A DNA stretch of 64,000 nt from contig CM066320.1 of NCBI GenBank assembly GCA_033807775.1, positions 184,244,284-184,308,283 on the forward strand, written 5' to 3'. The translations under genes and the position numbers were made by a program. The notes below the pieces were generated by a model. The model had not been told where the DNA came from. It did not search any database and saw only the letters and a program-made list of their open reading frames with translations. Each line of letters begins with the position of its first letter. Position 1 is the first letter of the stretch. Shown piece after piece: positions 47,261 to 58,600 of the stretch. This DNA is from Saussurea involucrata (taxonomy: Eukaryota > Streptophyta > Magnoliopsida > Asterales > Asteraceae).

Positions 47261-47962
47261 AAAAATTTTCATCTTTGAGTTTTGTTTTTTATTCTTCGAC
47301 CGTTGGTGGTCGAGCTACTTATATGTAATCGTCTATTTCGTGGATGAAACCTTACCTTTCTGATGAACTCATGTGTTGTTTCGACTCATACGTGGTGTGG
47401 ATAAGTGTAACATCAATTGAAGAATTAAATAAGTATAGAACAAACAAGGAATCATGCGACTTAGGCATCCATTGCAAGTACAACGATTAGCACACAAGTC
47501 ATAAGACCTTTGTGCTTTCAGATCGTGTTGGCAAACATAAGCACATACGACCAAAGTATTCATTCAAAATACGAAACTTTTCTAAGTTTAAGAAACTTAG
47601 ATCATGGGGTCTCTAGACCTAGTGATCGTACAACTAGATCGTACGACGAAACTCGAATCATGTGTCCCTATGAAGAAATAATCAAGTAATGGACCTGATC
47701 ACTTATGTCGTGCGACCTTACGAGATTAAAGTCGTGTAGTAGACTTAGCAATCTTATGTCGTGCGATCTATGATAAAACAATGTCAGAGGTTGGTCGTTG
47801 GCTAGCCAACGACCCTCCGATGCTTAAGTTAGTAATCGTCGTGGTAAAAAATATCGTATGAAAGATAAAAAAGGACTTAGAAGACATACCTTTTCTAGAT
47901 GTGTTGCAATACAGCTACGTGAGATACCACGATTGTCAAGGGTTCAGGGTCGATAGATGTCT
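47261..47962. other. Noncoding middle of element A
   Basis: Lies between the convergent gag-protease and coiled-coil genes. It contains TCGTGCGAC motifs and no RT or integrase motif on either strand. Confidence 0.55.
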
Positions 47963-50231
47963 TTACCCACGACTTTTCTGTGGCTTTAGGGTGGTCTTAT
48001 AGCAATCACGGGCGACTTTCGGCTCATTTTTGATCTTCTGGACCCCCCACGGCGTAGGGAATTTCATGCTCTGGTGGTACCTCGAGGGAACAACTTTCAT
48101 TTCATGGATCCAAGGTCGACCTAAGATGATGTTATAGGCCGATGAGCAATCAATGACGTTGAACTTGGACTGCTTGTTGATTCCTCCAGCATAGACAGGC
48201 AAGGTGATCTCTCCAAAGGTACTTGTCACTTCTCCATTGAAACCGACCAAGGTTGTCGAACATCGGGTGATTTCCGATCGATCGATTCCCATGGCCTTGA
48301 TGGTGTCAAGGAAGATGACGTTCGCTGAACTGCCTCCATCGACCAAGACTCGTCGGGTTAAACAATTACCAATCGTGAGTTGAATGATCAACCCGTCATG
48401 ATGCTTCTGATATGAGTCATCGAGGTCGTCTTGGTCGAACGTGATCTTCATGGCTTATAACTCCATATCTCCTTTGGGTTTTGATGAGTGCGGGATAGGC
48501 CGATCATCAGGTACCTGGCTGGCATGACGTTTGGCTGCGGAATATGTCAGACCGCATATGTCTGAACCACCAGTGATGCAGTTGACGACCTTTGCATACG
48601 CGGGGGTTCGCGGTCGAACGTCGTTAGCTGGAGTAACAACGTCGTCGATGATATCCTTGAGATTGCCCTTCGGGACGTGATATGCTAGCTCCTTTTTGAG
48701 AGCTATGTAATCATCTGTCGTATGACCATGGTCGACATGAAAGTCGCACCACTTCGATTTATCTTTTTTGTCGTCGTCTTGATCGGACTTCTTTGGCCAC
48801 CGGATGGTTGCCTGGACGGTCTTCAGAGCCTCGACCAAATCCTTAGCAGTCCCCTTGAATCCGTAGGAGGATATCTTAGGATACTGAGGAAATTTAGTCG
48901 CGGTCTTGAACTCCGCCTTCGTCTTGAATCGGACGTTCAAGATTTGTCGCGCGGGCTCTGGTTTGGATACGGCCTTTGTCTTGAACTCTGGCTTCCTCAT
49001 ACTCAACGACCTTTTGTCATCGGTATGCTTACGACGAAAGGCAGCGTCGTCCTCTACCCTCATATACGTTAGGGTTCGAGCTGGGACGTCTTCGAAATTC
49101 TCTGGGGGGATACTTGGTCAGATCGGTATACAAACCCGAACTGTCGTCTAGACCACGTTTGTAGGCTTCGATCGCGGTCTTGACGTCACAATTGCGGACA
49201 CTGATCATCTTTGCGTTGAACCAATTGAAGTAGCTTCGAATGGATTCATTGGCTTTCTGCACGACATAATACAAGTCGCTGGTCTGCTTCTCCATCTTGC
49301 GACTGCTGGCGAATTGCTAGGAGAATTGGTTGACTAACTCAGCGAACGACCGGATGGATTTGGGTTTGAGATTAATCAACCACTGGATGGCAGGACCCGT
49401 GAGGGTCGCCCCAAAACTTTTGCACATACATACTTCTTGATACATGTGCGGGATCGAGACCGTCCACATGAGCTACTTATACTACGCAATGTGTTCCGTC
49501 GGATCGGTCACCCCCGAGTACTTGGGCGTGAAGGCGGGGATGTTGTATTTCTTTGGGACGTCGACAGTCGCAATCTTGTCAATGAAAGGCGATGCCTGAA
49601 ACCCTGAGCAAGGCTCGACGTCGACGGGCACGGCTGCCCCTGGTAGCTTAGCGAGCAAGGACAGGACACGCTCGTTCTGATCCTCTAACATCTTCAATCG
49701 CTGGGCGACGGGGTCGTTAGGATCGGAATTCGCGCCTGTCAATGGATCAACCCCCGAATTGGTTCCATTTCCGTACGACGAGCCATTAGCGTCCCCGTTG
49801 AAAGGGACGAAGTACGGCTGGGACCCATTGTTCATGGGTGGTGGTCTCAGTTGCTGAGGAGGAATTGGCCCGAACTGGGGATTTGGGATGAACGACCCCG
49901 GCTGTTGATTCTGCATGAATTGACCTGGTTATTGATTCTGCATGAACGACCCTGGTCCTGGATTCTGAACGAAAGGAACGGACCCAGGGTTCTGACCAAA
50001 GGGAACGGACCCAAGGTTCTGACCAAACGATCCTGGACCTGGATTCTGAACGAATGGTCTAGGACCGTTTTGCGGTCCGAACGATCCATTTGGATTTTGA
50101 TTTCTTAGCCGCGCGATTTCCTCAGCTGCCCTCCGACTTTGATCAGCAAGGACATTGATTTGATTTCGAGCAACTTCCAACTCCTGATACATCTGAGCAA
50201 TGAGTTGTTCATGATTTCCATTGGCTGCCAT
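47963..50231 (-). pseudogene. gag and aspartic protease of A (broken)
   Basis: Minus strand. The start is MAANGNHEQLIAQMYQELEV, then low-complexity repeats (QNPGPGSFGQN, GSVPFGQNPG) and a capsid region (KMEKQTSDLYYVVQKANESI, RGLDDSSGLYTDL). A histidine/cysteine motif follows (CDFHVDHGHTTDDY, where the last Cys seen in B is Tyr), then an aspartic protease (RRVLVDGGSSANVIFLD, with IILGRPWIH downstream). Stops near 49926, 49480 and 49318, a frame change near 49060 and a stop at about 48452 break it. The protein ends at 47963, and no RT follows. Confidence 0.82.
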
Positions 50232-50310
50232 TTTCCTGAAACAGAGAAAAGAGGAAACTCCAAGAAATCGTTAGTAAGACGCACGTTTGTCGAAGATTTT
50301 CTCTAGATGG

Positions 50311-50332
50311 GGCCCCACGGTGGGCGCCAAAC
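50311..50332 (-). other. Primer binding site candidate of A
   Basis: Minus-strand TTTGGCGCCCACCGTGGGGC directly inside the 5' LTR; compare the version in B at 43222-43243. Confidence 0.65.
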
Positions 50333-51111
50333 TGTTAATGTCAAAAATCGTCCAGAAGGATAACTTAAGGTTGATTGTGGAGCTTAACAACTAGAGAATA
50401 GGAATCTTGCGACAAACCATGCAACAAAGACAGAAAACGTAAATAAGACAAAGATTTTGGTGACGCGGGAAAAATCTCAACGAGGAAAAAACCCGCGGAC
50501 GACTTTGGGGGGTCGTCGCTGCACTATGGTCGCCAAACAGGGGCGATATCTTTATGTTTCGGGTGTCGGAGGTACAATAATTACAATACAAATGAAGTAA
50601 AGACTTGAAATGTAAAATAACAAGTGAATCGTGCGTAAGAAACTGGTGCGTCGTGTGTAAAGATTGGGCGTCGTACGTATAAGTTGTGCGTCGTGAGCAA
50701 TCTTTTTATGAGATAATTCTTTGCTCTGAGTGTTCCTTTTCAATCAGATATCCGCAAGTGAGGCTGGGATCTTCGTATTTATAGTCTTCGTAGCTTTAAC
50801 TGACCCTCATGAATGTAGGAATAACAGTCGGAATGGTCGCCGAAATTAAGGCTCATTAACTGTCTTCGTCGGTTACGACCGTTGGTCATTAATGACATTG
50901 ATTCCTGCATTAAACAGTGAAAAACATAACAGAAATATCATATGTTAGTCGGTCGAGGTCGCGAGGTATGTCACGTCAGTCGAGGTCGCGAGGTACTTTC
51001 GACTTTGGTCAAAAGATAAAGTGTTTATGATTTGACTTTAGTATGGAAAAGTGTAATAAATGCTCTCAGTGTTTTGGTCGTGGTCGAGACTGGTAAAATT
51101 TTACCCAAACA
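50333..51111 (-). repeat. Right (5') LTR of A
   Basis: 779 bp, plus-strand ends TGTTAATGTC and TACCCAAACA, followed by GTTAC. It matches the split left LTR along its length. Confidence 0.92.
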
Positions 51112-51116
51112 GTTAC

Positions 51117-51600
51117 GGTAAACTCTATTGTAATCTCCTCCTTTTGTTCGTCAATATACAAACTCCGTCTCTCCCCTGTGGATGTACACTATCTCACCAT
51201 AGTGGAACCACGTTAATCTCGATGTTCTTTATGTTTGATTGCAATATTTACATTGTTGAGTATCGATTTAGATTGCATATTCTACTTGTTGGTACATTTG
51301 AACACATTTAGGATCCTCGTATTCCGTTTCGGTTGTCGGTTTACATCTTTGCATATTTTGGTATTTGGTTTGGACGGGACATTATATATATGCATTGTAT
51401 TGTATTGTGGAAATCATCCCCAACACTACCCACTTTGATTTTAGGCATGAGGGGTTGGTATGTATGAGCAACTTCTTATGCGACTTAAGATCACATATAA
51501 AGTTGTGTGAGGTATATAGCTGACGAGATTTAAACCTCTTTTGGCTATAGGCAGCTGGTTGTATAGTTCTTCAGGCTATCTTCTTCCTTAGATGTTGTTT
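51117..51600. repeat. Old copia-type LTR remnant, right part, and flank
   Basis: Continuation of 35964-36655 after A. It carries CCATAGTGGAACCACG and ends CCCCAACA at 51425. Then about 175 bases of unassigned sequence precede the next solo LTR. Confidence 0.4.
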
Positions 51601-53563
51601 TGTAATACCTCGAGATTTCCACGTAAGTAAAAAATTCTTCCCGTCTTATTATTTTGTGAAGTCTCGTGATTTTAATCTCGCCATATTAACCGTAATCCAC
51701 TTTAGTAAACAAAATCTTATGGGATTCATACGTACGTGTTTATGGTTAGCGAAGTTGGCCATGCATGTGTTTTAGAGGGGGCATGATCACATCTCAATCG
51801 TGTACGTTTCGTATGGGTCGATGGGAGACTTCGTTTTCTCGAAACAAGCTTCGAAACAACAGCCCTTGGGTCGTCGGGGACTATGCCCGGCGACTATGCC
51901 AGGGCATAGTCGCAAGGGTCAATGTCGCATGGAAGAACCAAAATCGAACAGAAGGTGGCATGGAGGCCGCGACTATGCCCGGCGACAATGCCCAAGGCAT
52001 AGTCGCAGGGGCAATGTCGCGAGCGGGGGGACGGGATCTGTTTCATATCTCGATGTTTAGAGGGTTTCAGTCACATTTTCTCATTTACAGCTTAAGGATT
52101 CTCTCTCTCTCTCCTTTTGGGCGATTTTTCTCCCAAGTCACCTTCCTCACTCCTCATTTAATGTTCCTAGGGTTTCAATCTACCATTCCACCAACCAACT
52201 CTTAGTTAAAGAAGAAGAAGATCCTAGGTGTGTAAGAGCTTAATGTGATCAAGTCTTTCATCTCTAGAGTTTATCATTTCTAGGGTTTCTCAAGAAAAGT
52301 AGGTTTTCACTTTACAAACCTTCTAAGGTGAGTTCATCCTCTTTTATTAAACCTTATACATGTTAAATGTGCAACTCTTACATTTTTAATCACACTTGTA
52401 ATGTTTTTCAAGAAACTAGTTGGGTTTCATCAAATCCTCTCTTTGAGAGATTTTGGGATTTTACTTGGATGAAATTGGTGATAAGGGTAAATGTGACCAT
52501 ACTTGAGTTTCTTTATGGTCCATTTACTTTCAAAATATATTCTTCTAAATTTATGAGGTAGAGTATTTATGGAGCAAAAATTAGGGTTTTAACATTTTGG
52601 GGGTTTTGACAAAATACTTGGAAAATATGAACTTCTATTGGTAAAATAGGTGTTTTGGAAACTATGTGAAGTATTGACGCACCATGAGTGGATTTTTGGT
52701 ATGTAATGTGCATGTTATCTTGATGGGGATTGTTATGGAAATTTTATGGAAGTTATTCAATGTATAATCCTAATATATATATATATATATATGCATACGT
52801 AATTGGGAATCGTGTTGTTGGTATTGAGTGCAATGGATCCATAAGCACTAGAGTCATTATGTCCGATGTTGGAACGCTAGTTTTCCACGTTGAGGCACGG
52901 CTAGGCATCGACGGTATGGTATAAGTCCTACGTGCTATTACGTTCTTGGATGTTGGCATTTCATGGGTGTATGTTTTAAGTAGCCACACTCGGCATCCTA
53001 TGTATGTTCTATTAGGTATTTGGCTTTACTAACATGTCAAGTGGCTTACTATCGTGTTCCGTCACTCGTGTTGGTAAGCGGGACTCCCCCGTTAACCCAA
53101 GAGGTATTTGTATAATTGAGATGTGCGTTTATAATTATGGGATTCTATTAATTGCCGTTTTACATCAAAGATTTCTATTTATCCAATTATAATTGTTTGT
53201 CCTCACTAGGCTTTAGCCTAACACTTCTTCTTAAAATGACATGTATATCAGGTCATCCTAGCGGTGGTACTCCTCGGGTATGAGCGGAGAGTTTTGAAGG
53301 GACGTTAGCATTTTTGGATGGACATAGAGGCGGACATTTTGTGTATAGATTGGCATACTTTTGAGAGCGAGATAGCAACACCTGTTTATAATCTGAACTT
53401 CGATAGTTTAGATTAGTAGGTTGTTGAGTTTATTTCGTTCGGTTATCTGTAATGTAAACGTCATACTATTAATTCCCCTTTTATTGGGTGACTTGTCTAT
53501 GTCAGTTTAGTTTGTTCCGTAGTTATTCAGGTTTAAATTTACCCCAATTTTTAGGGTGTTAAA
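51601..53563 (+). repeat. Solo LTR (TGTAATACCTCG...GGGTGTTAAA)
   Basis: Flanked by TGTTT (51596-51600 and 53564-53568). The start resembles the G2 LTR (TGTAACACCTCG), and the end GGGTGTTACA has become GGGTGTTAAA. Signals: perfect 11-bp hairpin at 51890-51912, donor-like CTAAG/GTGAGTT at 52328, hairpin TAGGC/GCCTA at 53207-53220, acceptor-like TATCAG ending at 53251. The same CCTCACTAGGC motif precedes the acceptor in the G2 LTR. Confidence 0.84.
51890..52019 (+). repeat. Hairpin repeats in the solo LTR
   Basis: GCGACTATGCC pairs perfectly with GGCATAGTCGC two bases later. A second copy of the unit at about 51969-52019 keeps the arms with a longer loop. Both are followed by CAATGTCGC. Confidence 0.75.
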
Positions 53564-53568
53564 TGTTT

Positions 53569-54180
53569 AGCGGAAATGTTGGGTGCATGTTGAAGAGTTT
53601 CACCTTGTGAATGTAGGATAAGTTAACCCTTAATTGTAATTGTTCCTCCATTTGATCATCAATATACTATTACTATATCACGATAGTGGAACCACATTAA
53701 ATTATTGTATTGTTTGTGTTTTCGTTGCATTAATTTAATTTATGTGACATCGATTTAGGATTGCATTATTATCCCATTGACTTGAACAGTTATATATCCT
53801 TAACATGTACAAAAACAACAACCATATATATACATACCAAACAACCAAGAATATTGCAAAACCAAGTATTCTTCAATTTCAGTATCATGACAGCATTAAC
53901 ATGTGAAAGATGGTATTGGTATAAAGAAAACTTGAGCTCACGAAATATATAAAAATAAGTAAGAGCACTTGAAATAATTACAATAAAAATTAAACGAATC
54001 AAACTACAATTACCAAAATGGTGAAGACCATGTTATGGTTAAGGGTGAAGTAATCAATCGATGATACTAAAATGGATGATGGGTTTACCAATAAACATGA
54101 TTAATTGACCGGATCTCCAACATTTATGTTAAAATAGAGATTTATGAGCTATTTTTACTCCAAGTTATGCTAAAGGGTAT
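53569..54180. other. Second copia-type LTR fragment and unassigned DNA
   Basis: From about 53579 (TGTTGGGTGCATG) to 53760 the sequence resembles 51117-51260, with CGATAGTGGAACCACATT in common position, so it looks like another copy of the same LTR type. The rest is AT-rich and holds no gene. Confidence 0.4.
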
Positions 54181-54182
54181 TT

Positions 54183-54258
54183 GACCTAGCGGTATCAGAG
54201 TCTTTGGCCTCCTAGGAGGTCAAGGGTTCAAACCTCACATATAATACTTCAAAAAAAA
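54183..54258 (+). ncRNA. tRNA-like SINE head
   Basis: A perfect pol III box B (GGTTCAAACC, 54225-54234) lies about 30 bases after a box-A-like TAGCGGTATCAGAG, and an A8 run follows at 54251. The short sequence fits a tRNA-derived SINE, perhaps truncated. It does not fold into a full tRNA and I do not call it a tRNA gene. Confidence 0.4.
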
Positions 54259-54287
54259 GTTTATGTTGAAATAGAGAGAGAAAAAAG

Positions 54288-54374
54288 AGAGAGGGGATAG
54301 AAATATATGTTGGGCCTATGGGTTTTATAGGAGAGAGGAGATAGAAATATATGTTGGGCCTATGGGTTTTATAG
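54288..54374 (+). repeat. Tandem duplication of a 43-44 bp unit
   Basis: Two copies of a unit beginning GAGAGAGG and ending GGGTTTTATAG, with one or two differences, lie head to tail. Confidence 0.85.
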
Positions 54375-54544
54375 GACTCTATGGCTGTTAACGAACCCAA
54401 CTAGGCCTGCATGGCTTGTAGTAGGTGGTAATGAATTGTATTGGAATTTAATGGACTTCAGTGACTCTTAATAAACTTGATCGGCCTTTATGGGTTTTAG
54501 TATCTTTCAATGAACTGTAATTGGCCTTGACGAATCATATTAGA

Positions 54545-55095
54545 TGTTAGTTTTAGGGATTACAGAATAACAATAATACTTGGATAATTTCTAGGATCGT
54601 GATTGAATCACTTTCCGAAATCTGTAATTCGTCTCTATTGCTTGGGGTTACACGAATTCAGAAGTGGGATAATCCAAGAAATCAGATTCGGATTACAAGC
54701 CTAATCCAAATCCACAAACACATAATACCTTGCGATGGATTGCGTTTTTCATAGACAGAGAGTTGCAGAGAAGAAATCGTTTTCTTCCTTCGTTGTCCTT
54801 TTCAATATTTCGACAAATCGAAAATTTATAGAAAATTTTTTGGCGGGAAAACGGTTTTGGCGGGAAAACGGTTTTTGGCCATAACAATTCGTTTTTGGAA
54901 CCCCCGCTAGAAATTCGTTTTTGGAACCCCGTCCCCAGGGGCGCTGTCCCCGGATCCCCGATTTCCTGAGTCCACATTTAACTATCCGAGTGTGCACCCC
55001 GCACCTCCAGACTCGGAATGTAAAATGAACTCAGCCTGTCTCGATATTAAATATGACTACACTAAAATATATTGATGACACTGAAATCACCAACA
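54545..55095 (-). repeat. 3' LTR of C2
   Basis: 551 bp, plus-strand ends TGTTAGTTTTAGGG and CACCAACA. It carries two copies of GGCGGGAAA next to the TATA box (about 54824-54832). Confidence 0.94.
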
Positions 55096-55108
55096 TTCCT
55101 CCCCCATT
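55096..55108 (-). other. Polypurine tract of C2
   Basis: Minus-strand AATGGGGGAGGAA directly precedes the 3' LTR. The 3' untranslated stretch between the gag-pol stop and here is about 0.5 kb. Confidence 0.8.
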
Positions 55109-55624
55109 TTAGTGTAATCGTTAATTAACTAAAAGCAAACGCAAAACCAAACTCATGCATAAATGAAAATGTCTTGAAGATTGAATTTTCATATTAGTAT
55201 AATACACATTTCAAATACTCGAGAATCTGGGTGTCCTAAGGATTGAACCCATCAACTCATTTGAGTAACTGAAGATACTATACACATAAGTTTACACAAA
55301 TTCTAATGTTTCATACTTGACACTATTACCGCCATGTGTCCTATCCATTCATGAGTGCATAAAAAGCCTAGCCCAAAGCCTTCTGAAGCGGCAACACTTC
55401 ACACTCATATAGGTAGTCCTTTTAAATCATGCACCTGTAAATACACTTTTTCAAAAGAACTATTAAGAACTTAATTCAACCTACCTTAACTCTACAGGTT
55501 TAAGCACATACCTTGGGATGATGTAATACAAATGCGCTTCAATCTCCATAAATAAGCTTTCCACATTGAATTCAGCTTCTAACATCGTATTAGAAGGGAA
55601 TTGGGTATCTTATCCATAGAGATA

Positions 55625-58600
55625 TCAAGTGGGCTTTAAACCCATCCCTATCACCGACTTTGCTACCAAGTCTCTAGCTAACCCCTTCGTCAAGTGATCA
55701 GCTAAATTCTGTTGAGATCGAACCCAATCAACAGAAATAATACCATGAGTTATGAGCTCACGTACCATACTATGTCTAACACCCAAATGTCGCGACTTTC
55801 CATTATACACTTGACTATAGGCCTTGCCCAAAGTGGCAGAACTGTCACAGTGTATAGAAATGGGTGAAATCGGTTTTGGCCACAAAGGAATCTCATAAAT
55901 CAAATTCCTTAACCATTCTGCTTCGTCCCCAGCAGCTGCAAGGGCTACAAATTCTGATTCCATAGTTGACTTTGTGATACAAGTTTGCTTCTTGGATGCC
56001 CAGGAGATTGCACCTCCTCCAAGAAGAAAAACCCAACCACTTGTTGAGGAGTGGTCCTCCATGTTTGAAATCCAACTAGCATCAGTATACCCTTCAATCA
56101 CAGAAGGAAACCCTACATAAGTCAAACCATAATCCATGGTTTTCTTCAAATACTTCAACACCCGCCTTACTGCTTGCCAGTGATGAGTACTAGGATTGCT
56201 AGTAAACCTACTTAGCGTTCCTACAGCAAAAGCAATATCAGGCCTTGTGCTGGTCATGGCATACATCAAATAACCAATGACCTTTGAATATTCAAGCTGT
56301 GAAACTGCTTGACCAGTATTAGGCATAAGCTTCATACTTGGATCAAACGGAGTACTCACAGGAGAACAATCCAAACAATTGAATTTCTTAAGTACTTTCT
56401 CAATGTAATGAGACTGTGAAATAGAAATTCCTTGATGTTCACGCTTGATTCTTATACCAAGAATCACTTCTGCCTCCCCCATATCCTTCATAGAGAATTG
56501 AGAAGATAAAAATTCTTTGGTCATATCAACTTGCCTTTGATCAGTACCGAAGATCAACATATCATCCACATACAAGCATATGATCACTCCTTTACCAGAC
56601 GCATCAAACTTACTATATACACACTTGTCCGATTGATTTAGCATAAAACCATTACTTAAGACAACATCATCAAACTTTTGATGCCACTGTTTAGGTGCTT
56701 GTTTCAGCCCATATAAAGACTTAACCAACTTGCATACTTTATGCTCATTACCAGGCATAACAAAACCTTCAGGTTGCTTCATGTATACTTCTTCATCCAA
56801 ATCACCATTCAGGAATGCTGTTTTGACATCCATTTGGTGAATGACCAGATTATGAATTGCAGCTAAGGCAATCAGCAATCTAATAGTAGAAATACGAGCA
56901 ACATGTGCATAAGTATCAAAGTAGTCAATCCCAGGTTTTTGTCTAAAACCTTGAATAACCAATCGAGCTTTGAACTTGTCAATTGTTCCATCTACTTTCA
57001 TCTTCCTCTTAAATATCCACTTGCAACCCAAAGGTTTGCATCCAGGAGGAAGATCAGATAAAACCCACGTGTTATTTCCCATGATGGAATCCATTTCATC
57101 ATTTATTGCTTCTTTCCAGAAAGCAACATCTTGAGATTTCATTGCCTCATCAAATGTTTTAGGATCTTCTTCAACACTAAAACAATATGAATATTGATTT
57201 GCAATTTCATCTCTAGAACCCTCAACTAGATAAAGCTGAAAATCAGGACCGAAAGATTTAGCCTTTCTTTCTCTTTTTCCTCTTCGGAGCTCAAGTGATT
57301 CATCAGTGTTTGGTACAACTATATTTTCCTTGTTTGTCCCACTGGAACTAGGGGCCATGTCCTTTGGTCTAGGTATGGATGAAAAACGGTTTTCATCAAA
57401 CATTGCATCTCTTGATTCTATGACAGTATTAACTGAAACATAATCATTAGGCTCTAAAACAAAGAACCTATAAGCCCTGGAATGCTCAGCATAACCAATG
57501 AAAATACAATCAATACCTCTTTCACCCAAATTTTTCCTTTTAGGTTCAGTCAGTCTTACAACTGCTCGACACCCCCAAACTTTAAGATATCCTAAGTTTG
57601 GTTTCTTTTTGTACCACAGTTCATAGGGAGTTATTTTGTTCCTTTTGTTTGGAACCCTATTCAAAAGATAACAAGCTGTTAACATAGCTTCTCCCCAAAA
57701 CCCATCACTCAATCCTGAGTATGACAACATAGAGTTCACCATTTCCTTGAGAACTCTATTTTTCCTTTCAGAAATACCATTTTGTTGAGGACTGTATGGT
57801 GATGTAATTTCATGAATGATTCCTACAGATTGGAAATAACTAGGATCATAATACTCACCACCTCTATCAGTACGAAGTTTCTTGATTAAGTCATTTTGTT
57901 GCAACTCAACTTCAGTTTTATAAATTTTGAATTTATCAAGGGCTTCATTCTTAGAATGTAATAAATATACATAGCAAAACCGAGAGTAATCATCAATAAA
58001 CGTTACTATGTATTTCTTATTACCTAAGGATGGAGTTACATGAAAGTCACATAGATCACTATGTATTAATTCAAGCATAACAGAATCTCTTTTCACATTT
58101 GAAAATGGTTGTCTAGTTATCTTAGTTAACATGCAGGTTTTACACTTCTCTATGTTAACATCAAACGGTGGAATTAATCCATTTTTAGACATTTCAAGCA
58201 TGCGTTTATAATGAACATGCCCTAAACGTGCATGCCAAAGAGAAGAATCATCAATACTAGAACAAGCCATATATATACAATCTGCATTATTGTTATTTAC
58301 ATTCAATCTAAACATACCATTTGTAAAATACCCAAATCCAACAAATGTACCATACTTTGATAAGATATACTTATCAGACTCATAAACCTGTTTATAACCA
58401 CACTTATTTAATACACCACCAGAAACCAAGTTCTTCCTAATCTTAGGAACATGTATTACATTTCTAAGATGAAGACTTTTTCCAGAACTAAAAACTAAAG
58501 ACACGGAACCACGACCAACAACCGAAGCTTTATTATGGTCTCCCATATACAGCACCGATCCATCATCTACTACTTCATACTCCTTGAACCAACAACGATC

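Larger units (their letters stand above)
36656..51111 (-). mobile_element. Gypsy-like non-autonomous element A
   Basis: Flanked by GTTAC (36651-36655 and 51112-51116). The right LTR is intact (50333-51111). The left LTR is split by element B into 36656-37090 and 44201-44550. Without B and its duplicated target the element is about 7.35 kb. On the minus strand it carries primer site, gag and protease; on the plus strand, near its 3' LTR, a coiled-coil gene with introns. No reverse transcriptase, RNase H or integrase is present. Gag type, extra opposite-strand gene and primer sequence fit the Tat-like side of Ty3/gypsy. Confidence 0.88.

Noticed and set aside
44196..51111. Two complete independent elements side by side instead of a nest
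   Set aside because: The A LTR pieces join exactly at the GCTGG duplication and match the right LTR, which only nesting explains.
35964..51425. A clean solo copia LTR interrupted by element A
   Set aside because: Ends TGTTGG and CCAACA fit, but the five bases outside (CATAG and CTACC) do not match, so I list it only as a probable remnant.
54183..54258. tRNA gene
   Set aside because: Box B is perfect, but the sequence does not give a cloverleaf with acceptor and anticodon stems and has an A run after it, so a SINE-like origin is likelier.
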